A stretch of 44,456 bases of DNA from Desulfobulbaceae bacterium (GCA_024763055.1 JANTGH010000013.1:1-44456), one strand, 5' to 3'; positions 37,123 through 44,332 are shown, numbered from the stretch's first letter. Made by a program: numbers and translations. Notes: generated by a model from the letters alone, not told the origin.

Positions 37123-38115
37123 CTATTTACGACCGGTTTTCTTATAATATTCATCCAGGATGGCCTGGGCTTCCTTGCCCGCCTTTTTCACCCATTCGGC
37201 GCGCAGTATATCGCCCACCTTGTTCAGCTGGGCACGAAATTCCGGGCTGACCTCGGCCACGACCATGCCGTGTTCGGCAAGGGTTTTTCGGCTTTTGGCA
37301 TCCATATCCGCTGCCAGGGACCACATCTCATTTTCCATATCGGCCGCCACTTTTTTGATCTTGGCCTGAATATCGGCCGGCAGTTTATCCCAGGCTGCCT
37401 GGTTGACGTTGATCATGTTCACCGGACCAACGATATTGATGGGAGTAAAATATTTCAAAACCTCCCAGGCCTTGGCATCAACGCCGGAAACAGAAGAGGT
37501 ATACATCGAATCAAGCAGACCGGCCTTCATGGCCGGGTAGACCTCGGAAAAGGGCATCTTACGGGCTGCAATGCCGGTGGCCTTGCCGAACGCCAGGCCG
37601 GTACCGTCATAAACGCGCATCTTCAATCCCTTGAGATCGGCTACCGACGTAATCGGCCGCTGGGTATAAATACCTGAAAACGGCCAGACCGAGGTGTAGA
37701 GAGTGAACTGGTTGAATTTCTTTAATACCTTGGCATAGGTGGGTTTGGCCAGATCATAGAGAAGTCGCTGTTCTTTGGCATTGGTGGAAATAAAGGGCTG
37801 GGCGGTCAGGGCCAGGACCGGGGCATCACCTTCCACCATACCGGTGGGGATTTCGGCTATAACCAACTGTCCTTCGGCAACGGCCCGCAGCAGTTCCGGC
37901 CCCTTAAAACCAAGAGAAGCGCCGGGATGAAGGACAATCTCCAGCTCGCCGTTCGTGGCCTTTTTTACCCGATCGGCAAAACGCTGCGCGCCCTGGGAAT
38001 GAAAGTTGCCGGCAGGATAATTCAGATGCATGTCCCATTTTGTTTTGGCCAGGCCAACGGATGAAGAAGTCAAAGCAAACAACAGGCTGACGGCAAAGAT
38101 AGTCAATCGTTTCAT
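37123..38115 (-). CDS. dctP: TRAP transporter substrate-binding protein (DctP family)
   Basis: The ATG at 38115 is chosen over the one at 38121 because AAGGAG would then sit 6 bases away rather than touching the start. The 330-residue protein has a signal peptide (LTIFAVSLLFALTSSSVGLA) and DctP-type features: WDMHLNYPAGNFHSQGAQRF, GELEIVLHPGASLG, and the conserved stretch SVADLKGLKMRVYDG with its carboxylate-binding arginine. It is the periplasmic receptor of the TRAP system encoded downstream and would set its specificity. The order P-(gap)-Q-M-hydrolase is typical of catabolic TRAP operons. Confidence 0.94.
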   Translation of the reverse strand: MKRLTIFAVSLLFALTSSSVGLAKTKWDMHLNYPAGNFHSQGAQRFADRVKKATNGELEIVLHPGASLGFKGPELLRAVAEGQLVIAEIPTGMVEGDAPVLALTAQPFISTNAKEQRLLYDLAKPTYAKVLKKFNQFTLYTSVWPFSGIYTQRPITSVADLKGLKMRVYDGTGLAFGKATGIAARKMPFSEVYPAMKAGLLDSMYTSSVSGVDAKAWEVLKYFTPINIVGPVNMINVNQAAWDKLPADIQAKIKKVAADMENEMWSLAADMDAKSRKTLAEHGMVVAEVSPEFRAQLNKVGDILRAEWVKKAGKEAQAILDEYYKKTGRK

Positions 38116-38121
38116 ATTCAT

Positions 38122-38494
38122 CTCCTTATTTTGTAACCAGCGTGGCTGGGCCGGATAAGCGTAGACTACGAAGTTTCAGGCCACAGCCACAACAGACAAT
38201 GAAAGCAAGCCGGAAGTTACAGTATCAGCGCCTCCTTTCGTATAAATTGAACAGTAAGACAACAGCCATAAAATACACCCTTTTCCAGTAAAGAAGTCAA
38301 TGGTATTTTATTACTTTTTTCGCCTCCATCTCTCAGGCGTAATTCCCTCTTTGCCATTACAATAATATCCTGTATGATGTGTTTGTATTTCCTCAACAAA
38401 CAGACTCTGAAAAATTCAGTATCAATCGATGTTCAAACCGTGTCGGCCTGACCAATACAATACGGGCGCTGTCCCGTGGAACAGGAGAAAAGAA
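38122..38494. other. Divergent gap with repeat copy D
   Basis: This 373-base region separates the divergent binding-protein gene and the small secreted protein gene. It holds repeat copy D next to the binding-protein start. A short minus-strand ORF (38217-38399) starts with TTG and lacks a ribosome site, so I do not call it. I see no strong promoter match. Confidence 0.5.
38136..38214 (+). repeat. Interspersed structured repeat, copy D (divergent)
   Basis: ACCAGCGTGGCTGGGCCGG followed by ATAAGCGTAGACTACGAAG and GGCCACAGCCACAACAGA is a shorter, diverged relative of copies A-C. It shares with copy A the segment GATAAGCGTAGACT.CGAA and keeps the first hairpin (CCAGC/GCTGG). Confidence 0.6.
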
Positions 38495-38860
38495 ATGAAG
38501 CATATATTGGCGTCGTTACTTTTCCTGTTCTGTTTTGTTTCTCCGCTGTTTGCCGGTGAAGTGGATGTAATCAACGTCACTATCAGGCAGGAGAACGCAG
38601 ACAGGTACCAATTCAACGTCACTCTGCGCCATAATGATACCGGCTGGAAGCATTATGCTGATCGCTGGGAAATACTCGGCCCGAAAGGGGCGGTTCTCGC
38701 TACCAGAGTTTTGGCACACCCCCACGTCGACGAACAGCCTTTTACCCGAAGCCTATCCGGAGTACACATTGCTCCGGACATCCGTGAAGTAACCATTCGC
38801 GGTCACGACTCAGTCCACGGATACGGCGGCAAACAAGTCAAGGTCCATCTTCCCCGCTGA
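38495..38860 (+). CDS. Conserved secreted protein of unknown function
   Basis: The ATG at 38495 has AGGAG seven bases upstream and opens a clear signal peptide (ILASLLFLFCFVSPLFAGE). The 121-residue product becomes a small periplasmic or secreted domain of about 100 residues, probably all-beta: YQFNVTLRHNDTGWKHYADR, then VLAHPHVDEQPFTRSLSGV, then VTIRGHDSVHGYGGK. The pattern of conserved-looking His, Asp and Trp residues is familiar from uncharacterised proteins in marine and environmental bacteria, but I know no function. It is followed 84 bp later by the rhomboid protease gene on the same strand. Confidence 0.8.
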   Translation: MKHILASLLFLFCFVSPLFAGEVDVINVTIRQENADRYQFNVTLRHNDTGWKHYADRWEILGPKGAVLATRVLAHPHVDEQPFTRSLSGVHIAPDIREVTIRGHDSVHGYGGKQVKVHLPR

Positions 38861-38944
38861 TGGCCGTACCGCTGCCCAGTGACTACTCACTTGATATACA
38901 AAAAAAGCTTTTGCCGAGTTGTAGATTGGTAGGGAGCGCATTTC

Positions 38945-39661
38945 ATGTTTCCACTTTATGATGAAAATCCTACGATCAGACCTCCGATGGCAACTATTGC
39001 CATCATCATTGCCTGTTCTGCCGCCTGGGTCTTTTTACAGGGATTTGGGGGACAACAGGCGCTTGCGCATTCCCTTTGCGCCTTTGGTCTGATTCCGGGA
39101 AAGCTGCTGGGACTGTTACCTGCCGGGACCCGCGTTCCGATTGGTGCGGATATGTATTGTGTCCTGCAGGATCAACGGGGAATATATACTCTTTTGACGC
39201 ACATGTTCATGCACGGCGGCTGGTTTCACCTGATCGGCAACATGTGGTTCCTCTGGGTTTTCGGCGACAATGTGGAAGATGCCATGGGACCCGGTCGTTT
39301 TATTCTCTTTTATCTTCTCTGCGGCCTGGCTGCGGCGACCGCGCAGACATTGACCCATACCGCAAGCGCTCTGCCTATGGTAGGGGCGTCAGGAGCCATC
39401 GGCGGCATCATGGGCGCATACGGTCGTCTCTATCCCCACGCCCGCGTGCAGACATTGCTGATACTTGGTTTTCTCATAACCAGAGTATCCATGCCCGCCA
39501 TTGCCATGCTTGGCTACTGGTTTGTCATTCAGCTTGTGGCCGGAATCCCCAGCCTCGCATCCGCCGGTGGCGGTGTGGCCTTCTGGGCCCATATCGGTGG
39601 ATTTCTCTGTGGCTTCCTGCTGGTACCCCTATTTCGCCAACCAGAGCAATATCGGCCATAG
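38945..39661 (+). CDS. Rhomboid-family intramembrane serine protease
   Basis: This 238-residue inner-membrane protein has about six to seven helices. Catalytic Ser149 lies in VGASGAIGG and His216 in WAHIGGFLCG; Asn99 in HLIGNMWFLWVFG supports the oxyanion hole, so the protease looks active. The loop with MFMHGGWFHLIGN is characteristic. A GGGAG site lies nine bases before the ATG. Rhomboids cut membrane-anchored substrates near the outer face; the substrate is unknown. The gene converges on the PilZ-like gene with 41 bp between and no visible terminator. Confidence 0.93.
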   Translation: MFPLYDENPTIRPPMATIAIIIACSAAWVFLQGFGGQQALAHSLCAFGLIPGKLLGLLPAGTRVPIGADMYCVLQDQRGIYTLLTHMFMHGGWFHLIGNMWFLWVFGDNVEDAMGPGRFILFYLLCGLAAATAQTLTHTASALPMVGASGAIGGIMGAYGRLYPHARVQTLLILGFLITRVSMPAIAMLGYWFVIQLVAGIPSLASAGGGVAFWAHIGGFLCGFLLVPLFRQPEQYRP

Positions 39662-39702
39662 AAACCATACCTACCTTTACAACTGATAAGTCAAAAAAGC
39701 AG

Positions 39703-40134
39703 TCAAATACGACCTAATTTTTTTGCCGCATAGAGTTCCGCGAGGAAACTGTAATCATCAGGGCGGGGATTAATATATTCAACCCCTACCTTGTCATTAC
39801 TGGTCCAGCGAACCACGGCATTTGTCTTAAATCCGCGTCTGCCAAGCATTGCTCCTATCTGGATGGACTCATTTTTTTTCAGGCCGTGCGCAGACATTTG
39901 GAAACCCATCCCATTTTGATTGATATCCCGCAGGACACCTTTTCGGGAGAGCACTCTTTTGTCAGTAGCTACCTTCACATAAATAACCTTACCGCCATCC
40001 GTCAACATTTCCAGGAGATCTTGAGAAACCAGGCGCACTGCAGCCCTGTTATCACCGCTTTTTCCCGACGCGTTGCCTGTATCTAACTCCAGCCCCAGAG
40101 AGGGGATATCATCCCAGCTTGGTTTTTTTTCCAT
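39703..40134 (-). CDS. PilZ-like domain protein (paralogue of the one at 33220)
   Basis: The ATG at 40134 has GGAGG eight bases upstream; the open frame further upstream is out of character and rejected. The 143-residue protein starts MEKKPSWDDIPSLGLELD and carries the receptor-like segment VLRDINQNGMGFQM, where PilZ has D/N-x-S-x-x-G; the Ser is replaced. AVVRWTSNDKVGVEYINP and FLAELYAAKKLGRI match the other PilZ-like protein. Both share the RW...VGVE strand typical of the fold. Cyclic di-GMP binding is inferred and made less certain by the altered motif. Encoded next to, but not obviously with, the unknown gene at 40422. Confidence 0.7.
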   Translation of the reverse strand: MEKKPSWDDIPSLGLELDTGNASGKSGDNRAAVRLVSQDLLEMLTDGGKVIYVKVATDKRVLSRKGVLRDINQNGMGFQMSAHGLKKNESIQIGAMLGRRGFKTNAVVRWTSNDKVGVEYINPRPDDYSFLAELYAAKKLGRI

Positions 40135-40421
40135 GAGAGCGTCCTCCTGCCGGTTCGGGATAATCTTTCCTATCTTCAATATAGGGCATCCAACATGTAT
40201 TGTCATCTTAAAACATTCTTTCTTCTTGCTTTTACATGAGATTACATAGGCCAACCGGCTTGTCCCATCACTTCTACAAGGAGAATTCTTCCGGCAGTGA
40301 TGTGAATAGTTTTTCCTTCTTTCCAATACAATTATCCGCACCGCTTCCTCAGTAGATTTCCCGTTTATGCAGGAAAAAGCCAGCCTGGAATGGCGGCAAA
40401 ACCGCAGGTTCACCCGCTGGA

Positions 40422-40778
40422 TCAGCAGACAGCCTTCTGCACTCTCCTGCAAAACCCGGGATGAGAAAGATACAATTCGTGCGGCACCTCCAGACTGTCC
40501 GCCCACAGCCAGATCGGCAGATTTTTCTGATCGGGCAGGTAACCGAAAAACCGAGCGGCGGCAGTAACAAAATGAAATTGTTTTTGGGTCAGGTGGGCAA
40601 CCGGGGTCTTGCCATTGACAAAAAAATCCACCCTGCCACCATCACGGACAAGAAGCTGATTATTTTTTTTCTTCATGATACCCTCCCGCAAAAACTTAAC
40701 GGAACGCAGTTTCAATGTGCCGTTTTTTCGTATTTTGAAATCAAACATCGTCTGCCGCACTATCATCTTGTATTCCAT
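40422..40778 (-). CDS. Small protein of unknown function, divergent from WYL regulator
   Basis: I do not recognise this 118-residue protein. It is supported as a gene by an exceptionally strong Shine-Dalgarno (GGAGGAGG) a few bases before the ATG and by divergence from a regulator. The N-terminal third is basic (MIVRQTMFDFKIRKNGTLKL), the middle has QKQFHFVTAAARFFGYLP and the end is aromatic and His-rich (IWLWADSLEVPHELYL). No signal peptide or membrane helix. It is soluble and could bind nucleic acid or a protein partner, but that is a guess. A 13-bp motif shared in inverted orientation with the regulator's leader lies within its first codons. Confidence 0.7.
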   Translation of the reverse strand: MEYKMIVRQTMFDFKIRKNGTLKLRSVKFLREGIMKKKNNQLLVRDGGRVDFFVNGKTPVAHLTQKQFHFVTAAARFFGYLPDQKNLPIWLWADSLEVPHELYLSHPGFCRRVQKAVC

Positions 40779-40827
40779 GAGTACCTCCTCCGGGTTAACT
40801 AAAAACAGCGATTACAAGTTAGGGCCC

Positions 40828-40846
40828 CGGGAAAATACTTTTCCCG
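40828..40846. promoter_or_regulatory. Perfect 8-bp dyad, candidate operator
   Basis: CGGGAAAA-TAC-TTTTCCCG is a perfect inverted repeat of 8-bp arms with a 3-base centre. It lies about 50 bases upstream of the small gene's ATG on the minus strand. No T-run follows, so it is more operator-like than terminator-like. Confidence 0.5.
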
Positions 40847-40861
40847 TGACCTTGATTTTTC

Positions 40862-40890
40862 TTGACTCTACCAGAGGTGGTCTGTCATAT
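40862..40890 (+). promoter_or_regulatory. Promoter-like site for the WYL regulator gene
   Basis: TTGACT (40862-40867) is followed after 17 bases by TCATAT (40885-40890). The -10 lies inside the dyad at 40879-40901, an arrangement that suits repression. Confidence 0.4.
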
Positions 40891-40901
40891 AGCGATAGAC
40901 C
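40879..40901. promoter_or_regulatory. Dyad overlapping the WYL promoter
   Basis: GGTCTGTC (40879-40886) and GATAGACC (40894-40901) form an inverted repeat with one mismatch around a 7-base centre. It covers the proposed -10 box. Confidence 0.5.
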
Positions 40902-40997
40902 CTGTATTTTTTTGTCTTTTTTACAAAATAATTTTCTCTGGAAATTCCAAAATACGAAAATGCAGTGGTAGTTCCAGGCACCCCTTCATAAGGCAAT

Positions 40998-41933
40998 ATG
41001 TCGATTCTTGAACGTATCTACTTCTTTCACGCAAAGGTACAGGCCGGTCAGTTCCCGAACACGACCAGCCTGATCAATGAATTTGAGGTCTCCCAGGCAA
41101 CGGCAAATCGTGACGTTGCCTACCTGCGAGACCGGCTGCTGGCTCCGCTGGAATTTAATCAGAGAAAAAACGGTTTTTTTTACACCAGAAACAACTTTCA
41201 GCTTCCCTTTGAAGACAGTCCGGCTATGACGCTCGTTCTGGGATTGTTAGGCAACCTGGCGGAAGAAACAGGCCTGGCGGAGCTGCCGGAATTAGCTGAA
41301 ATAAAAAAACGGCTGCAGGGGGTGCTTTTCCCGGGAAGGCGGGATATCAGTGATCTGCTGTACTGCCAGTGGGTGGAAAGAGAACTGATCAGCGGAAAAA
41401 TTTTTAAGATGGTGCTCAGAGCGCTCAGGGAACAAAAACAACTCCAATTGACCTATCGTGCCGGCACCGGCCGTATCAGCAGACGCAGGATTGAGCCCCT
41501 GAAACTTGTCAACTACCAGGGACGCTGGTACCTGCTGGCCTGGTGCAGATCAAAAAAAGGCAGGCGGATGTTTCACCTTGCCCGTATGGAAGAGGCCGAT
41601 CTTCTTGACGCGAAAGTTGAACAGAGCATGGACAAGGACGACAACTGGCTGCAGGCAAGTTTTGGTATTTTCAAAGGCCCGGTTACTTATCGGGCAACCA
41701 TTAAATTTACAGGAACTGCGGCTGAGATTATCCGCCATCAGTGCTGGCATTCCGATCAGGTACTTGTACAGAAAAAAAATCATATCCTGCTCAGCCTGCC
41801 GGTGGCCGATAACCGGGAACTGCTCATGAAGGTGCTTCAATTCGGTGCGCAGGCGGAAATTATCCACCCGAAAAGACTGCGCGCAAAGGCAAAACAGGAA
41901 ATCGAACAGATGGGCACCCGTTACCTTACATGA
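40998..41933 (+). CDS. WYL-domain transcriptional regulator
   Basis: This 311-residue cytoplasmic protein has an N-terminal winged-helix (about 1-60: LINEFEVSQATANRDVAYLRDR) and a middle WYL domain (about 140-215) with the ligand-contacting arginines in RRRIEPLKLVNYQGRWYLLAW and RMFHLARM. A C-terminal extension follows (about 225-305). WYL regulators respond to nucleic acid or nucleotide ligands and frequently control defence or stress genes as repressors; which here is unknown. It is divergent from the unknown gene at 40422, with candidate operators between them, so that gene is its likely target. No known phage-defence gene is adjacent. Confidence 0.9.
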   Translation: MSILERIYFFHAKVQAGQFPNTTSLINEFEVSQATANRDVAYLRDRLLAPLEFNQRKNGFFYTRNNFQLPFEDSPAMTLVLGLLGNLAEETGLAELPELAEIKKRLQGVLFPGRRDISDLLYCQWVERELISGKIFKMVLRALREQKQLQLTYRAGTGRISRRRIEPLKLVNYQGRWYLLAWCRSKKGRRMFHLARMEEADLLDAKVEQSMDKDDNWLQASFGIFKGPVTYRATIKFTGTAAEIIRHQCWHSDQVLVQKKNHILLSLPVADNRELLMKVLQFGAQAEIIHPKRLRAKAKQEIEQMGTRYLT

Positions 41934-41996
41934 ACAGCTTGCCCTCTTCTCCCTGTTTCTGCTACAATTAACAAACTCGTAAGAAGTCGGAGCAAT

Positions 41997-42137
41997 AGTT
42001 AATGATGGCTAAGTTAAAACACAGATATACAAGGAGTAGTGTTCCGCGGCGGGTCTTAACTATACATGTAGTATGTTGAGAATCGCCGCGGGACACACGA
42101 CGCAGTAAATCGAAGTTTTTACGACGCCATCACAATT
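41997..42137. mobile_element. Palindromic element with GTTAAT..GATGGC ends
   Basis: GATGGC (42004-42009) and GCCATC (42126-42131) bound a stretch whose two 48-base arms are about two-thirds complementary without gaps. GTTAAT (41997) and ATTAAC (42132-42137) extend the symmetry. The central part is strongest: GTGTTCCGCGGCG (42039-42051) faces CGCCGCGGGACAC (42084-42096), 12 of 13 pairs, closing on ATAC-ATGTA-GTAT. No ORF; no T-tract for a terminator. Confidence 0.6.
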
Positions 42138-42150
42138 AACAAATTCTTTT

Positions 42151-42312
42151 TTAATTACCACCATAGCTCAGCAACAAGGGATAACATCGCTACAGCCATG
42201 ATACCAAATCGTATGCCGCAATGCTTATGCCTGATTTCAGGTCGATAAATTTTGCCGGGGAGAGCGATGGTATCCCTGATTTCACCCAGGCTGAGCTTTA
42301 GTGGTAATCAGG
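42151..42312. mobile_element. MITE-like insertion flanked by a 9-bp direct repeat
   Basis: ATTACCACCATAGCTCAGC (42154-42172) and GCTGAGCTTTAGTGGTAAT (42290-42308) are inverted repeats matching at 17 of 19 positions. Internal segments GGGATAACATCGCT and AGCGATGGTATCCC also face each other, and the centre is CCTGATTTCAGG (42230-42241). AATTCTTTT occurs at 42142-42150 and again at 42313-42321, exactly flanking the piece, as a target-site duplication would. No coding capacity. Confidence 0.75.
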
Positions 42313-42340
42313 AATTCTTTTATCTCAAGAGGAAGTTATT

Positions 42341-43351
42341 ATGCCCCCAAAAACCATTGCCGTCATCCTTGCCGCCGGTAAAGGCACCCGCATGAAATCG
42401 TCCAGGGCCAAAGTCCTGCACGAGGTCTTTTTCAAACCCATGCTCCATCATGTGCTGGATGCGGTGGTCCAGGCGGACATTGAACAGATTGCCGTTATTG
42501 TCGGCCATCAGCGCCGGGAAGTACTGGCTTCTATTGATCATTACGCCCATCTGCCGGTTATCCAGAAAGAACAATTAGGTACCGGTCATGCCGTACTCTG
42601 CACCAAAAAGGCCTGTGCTGAAAGTGAACAGGTCATGATCCTCTGCGGCGACACCCCTCTTATTCGCCCGGAAACCCTGCAGGAAATGATCAAGACCCAT
42701 GCCGGGGCACAAAGCACCGTTACCCTGATGACCACCATTTTAGACGACCCCTTCGGCTACGGGAGGGTCATCAGTGATGAGCAGGGCAATATTCTTGAGA
42801 TCGTGGAGCAGAAGGACGCAACCGAGGAACAACGAAAGATAGGAGAAATCAACGCCGGTATCTATCTTGTCGAGCGCGAGTTTCTTTTTAACGCTCTACG
42901 ACAGGTGGGCACGGACAACAGTCAGGGTGAAGTCTATTTGACCGATATTATAGCCATAGCCAACAGACAGGGGCACATGGTCCATAAATTTGTTCATCCG
43001 GAGGCCATTGATGTGCTGGGCGTCAACTCCCGTGTTGAGCTGGCCCGGGCGCACGCGGAGCTGCAGATGCGCCATAACGATAAAATCATGCTCAGCGGCG
43101 TGACCATGTATTCGCCGGAGTCTATCCTTGTCGCGCCGGACTGTTCCATCGGAGGGGATTCCGTTATCCAGGCCGGAGTTCGGATAACCGGCGACTCGAC
43201 CACCGGCCGTGAGGTACAGCTTGAGACCGGCGTGGTTCTCCATAAATGCAGAGTGGGAAATCGGTGTCGGATCGGCGCGCATAGCGTGCTGCACAACTGT
43301 ACCATTGAAGAGGAGGAACATATCCCTCCCCTGACCTACCGGGTGGGATAG
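42341..43351 (+). CDS. GlmU-like UDP-N-acetylglucosamine pyrophosphorylase (short form)
   Basis: The ATG has GAGGAAG seven bases upstream. Residues 1-235 form the nucleotidyltransferase domain: VILAAGKGTRMKSSRAKVLHE, EQLGTGHAVL, GDTPLIRPETL, GYGRVI, EINAGIYLVE and YLTDIIAIA, all as in GlmU. After the linker VLGVNSRVELARAHAELQMR only about 80 residues of left-handed beta-helix repeats follow, ending at 336 residues against about 450 for GlmU. The acetyltransferase active site is therefore missing. It should make UDP-GlcNAc from GlcNAc-1-phosphate and UTP, with acetylation done elsewhere, or act on another sugar phosphate. It is followed 2 bp later by the ThiS-ThiF gene. Its promoter region was remodelled by the palindromic insertions. 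Confidence 0.88.
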   Translation: MPPKTIAVILAAGKGTRMKSSRAKVLHEVFFKPMLHHVLDAVVQADIEQIAVIVGHQRREVLASIDHYAHLPVIQKEQLGTGHAVLCTKKACAESEQVMILCGDTPLIRPETLQEMIKTHAGAQSTVTLMTTILDDPFGYGRVISDEQGNILEIVEQKDATEEQRKIGEINAGIYLVEREFLFNALRQVGTDNSQGEVYLTDIIAIANRQGHMVHKFVHPEAIDVLGVNSRVELARAHAELQMRHNDKIMLSGVTMYSPESILVAPDCSIGGDSVIQAGVRITGDSTTGREVQLETGVVLHKCRVGNRCRIGAHSVLHNCTIEEEEHIPPLTYRVG

Positions 43352-43353
43352 AC

Positions 43354-44157
43354 ATGCTGACGGTCAACGAACGGCCCTGCACCTATCAGGAGGGCATGCG
43401 TTTAGGTGATCTGGTTGCCCTGCTGAAACCGGGCGCAGACATCCTGGTATTAAACGGTGCTCCAGCCCCTAAAGATTCTCTTCTCCAGGACGGTGACGTC
43501 TGTTGTCTTATCAAGGTGGGTGAAATCCCCTCAGCGCTTGAAATGAAATATACACTTGAGGCCCGCCACAGCCCTGAATTTCAGCAGCGTTTCAGAAAGG
43601 CGACCGTGGGTATTATGGGGCTTGGCGGCCTGGGTTCGGCAGTGGCGCTCAGTCTTGCGAAAATAGGCATCGGCAGGATAATCATTGCCGATCATGACGT
43701 TGTGGTCCTGAGCAATATTCATCGCCAGCACTACTTTATCGACCAGATCGGCATGAAAAAAACCACGGCCCTGAAAAAAACACTGGTCCGGGTCAACCCC
43801 TTTGTCGCCATCACAACGCTTGATGTCAAGCTGACCGAACAAAATATCCCCGAGCTGTTTGCCGATGTTGACATCCTGGTGGAGTGTTTTGATCAACCGG
43901 AGATGAAGGCGGCCGCCATGAGGACTGTTCTGCAGCGCCTGCCGAAAACCGGCTATATCGGGGCCTCGGGCGTAGCCGGATACGCCGGCGGCAACAGCAT
44001 CATCTGCAAAAAAATCAAGCCCCATGTCTATATCGTCGGCGATAATCTCTCCGACGAAGCAAACACAGGCGGACTCTTTGCGCCAAGAGTCGGCATTGCC
44101 GCCCATCACCAGGCCAACCAGGTGGTCCGGCTTATTTTAGGTATTGATAAGGAATAG
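43354..44157 (+). CDS. ThiS-ThiF fusion, E1-like adenylyltransferase
   Basis: The ATG lies 2 bp after the preceding stop, so the genes are probably co-transcribed. Residues 1-60 resemble a ThiS/MoaD ubiquitin-like domain (MLTVNERPCTYQEGMRLGDL, DILVLNGAPAPKD) but end in IKVGEIPS rather than a Gly-Gly tail. Residues 75-267 are a ThiF/HesA domain: GIMGLGGLGSAVALSLAKIG, ADHDVVVLSNIHRQHYF, VECFDQPEMKA. By family these activate a sulfur-carrier C-terminus by adenylation, usually for thiamine thiazole synthesis (ThiF family 2). No other thiamine gene is visible. The fused carrier cannot be the substrate without a Gly-Gly end, so it may be a regulatory or docking domain. Confidence 0.88.
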   Translation: MLTVNERPCTYQEGMRLGDLVALLKPGADILVLNGAPAPKDSLLQDGDVCCLIKVGEIPSALEMKYTLEARHSPEFQQRFRKATVGIMGLGGLGSAVALSLAKIGIGRIIIADHDVVVLSNIHRQHYFIDQIGMKKTTALKKTLVRVNPFVAITTLDVKLTEQNIPELFADVDILVECFDQPEMKAAAMRTVLQRLPKTGYIGASGVAGYAGGNSIICKKIKPHVYIVGDNLSDEANTGGLFAPRVGIAAHHQANQVVRLILGIDKE

Positions 44158-44332
44158 TTCGGCGATGAAAATATGAGCAAGGTTCTCAGGAAGTATCTTA
44201 ACCCTGTTGATTAACAGTGTAGATGGAACTTGCCAGGTCACATCTTAACTAAATTGGGTAAATGAAGCGTTGGGGGGCAACCCGCTGTCATCAGACAAAT
44301 TATACTACTGCCACTTGGTGGCTCTTGATTGT

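Larger units (their letters stand above)
40725..40960. promoter_or_regulatory. Pair of 13-bp inverted sites spanning the divergent region
   Basis: CAAAATACGAAAA occurs at 40948-40960 on the plus strand and, as its exact complement TTTTCGTATTTTG, at 40725-40737 inside the start of the small gene. The match is perfect and the two copies face each other across the divergent promoters, as expected for paired operators of a dimeric regulator. Confidence 0.5.
41934..42340. other. Gap with two palindromic elements before the glmU-like gene
   Basis: This 407-base gap has no gene. It contains two separate MITE-like palindromic elements (41997-42137 and 42151-42312). Direct repeats ACAATTAACAAACTC (41964-41978) and ACAATTAACAAATTC (42132-42146), 14 of 15 identical, flank the first. 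The second ends 28 bases before the ATG, so the glmU-like gene's original leader is interrupted. Confidence 0.7.

Noticed and set aside
38217-38399. 60-residue minus-strand ORF
   Set aside because: It starts with TTG without a ribosome site and has no recognisable feature.
39703-40506. 267-residue version of the PilZ-like protein
   Set aside because: The first 124 residues are compositionally odd and lack a ribosome site, whereas ATG 40134 has GGAGG at good distance.
42039-42096. Integron attC site or rho-independent terminator
   Set aside because: The core-site-like TCTTAAC and GTTGAGA are inside the stem rather than at its ends, and no T-tract follows the hairpin.
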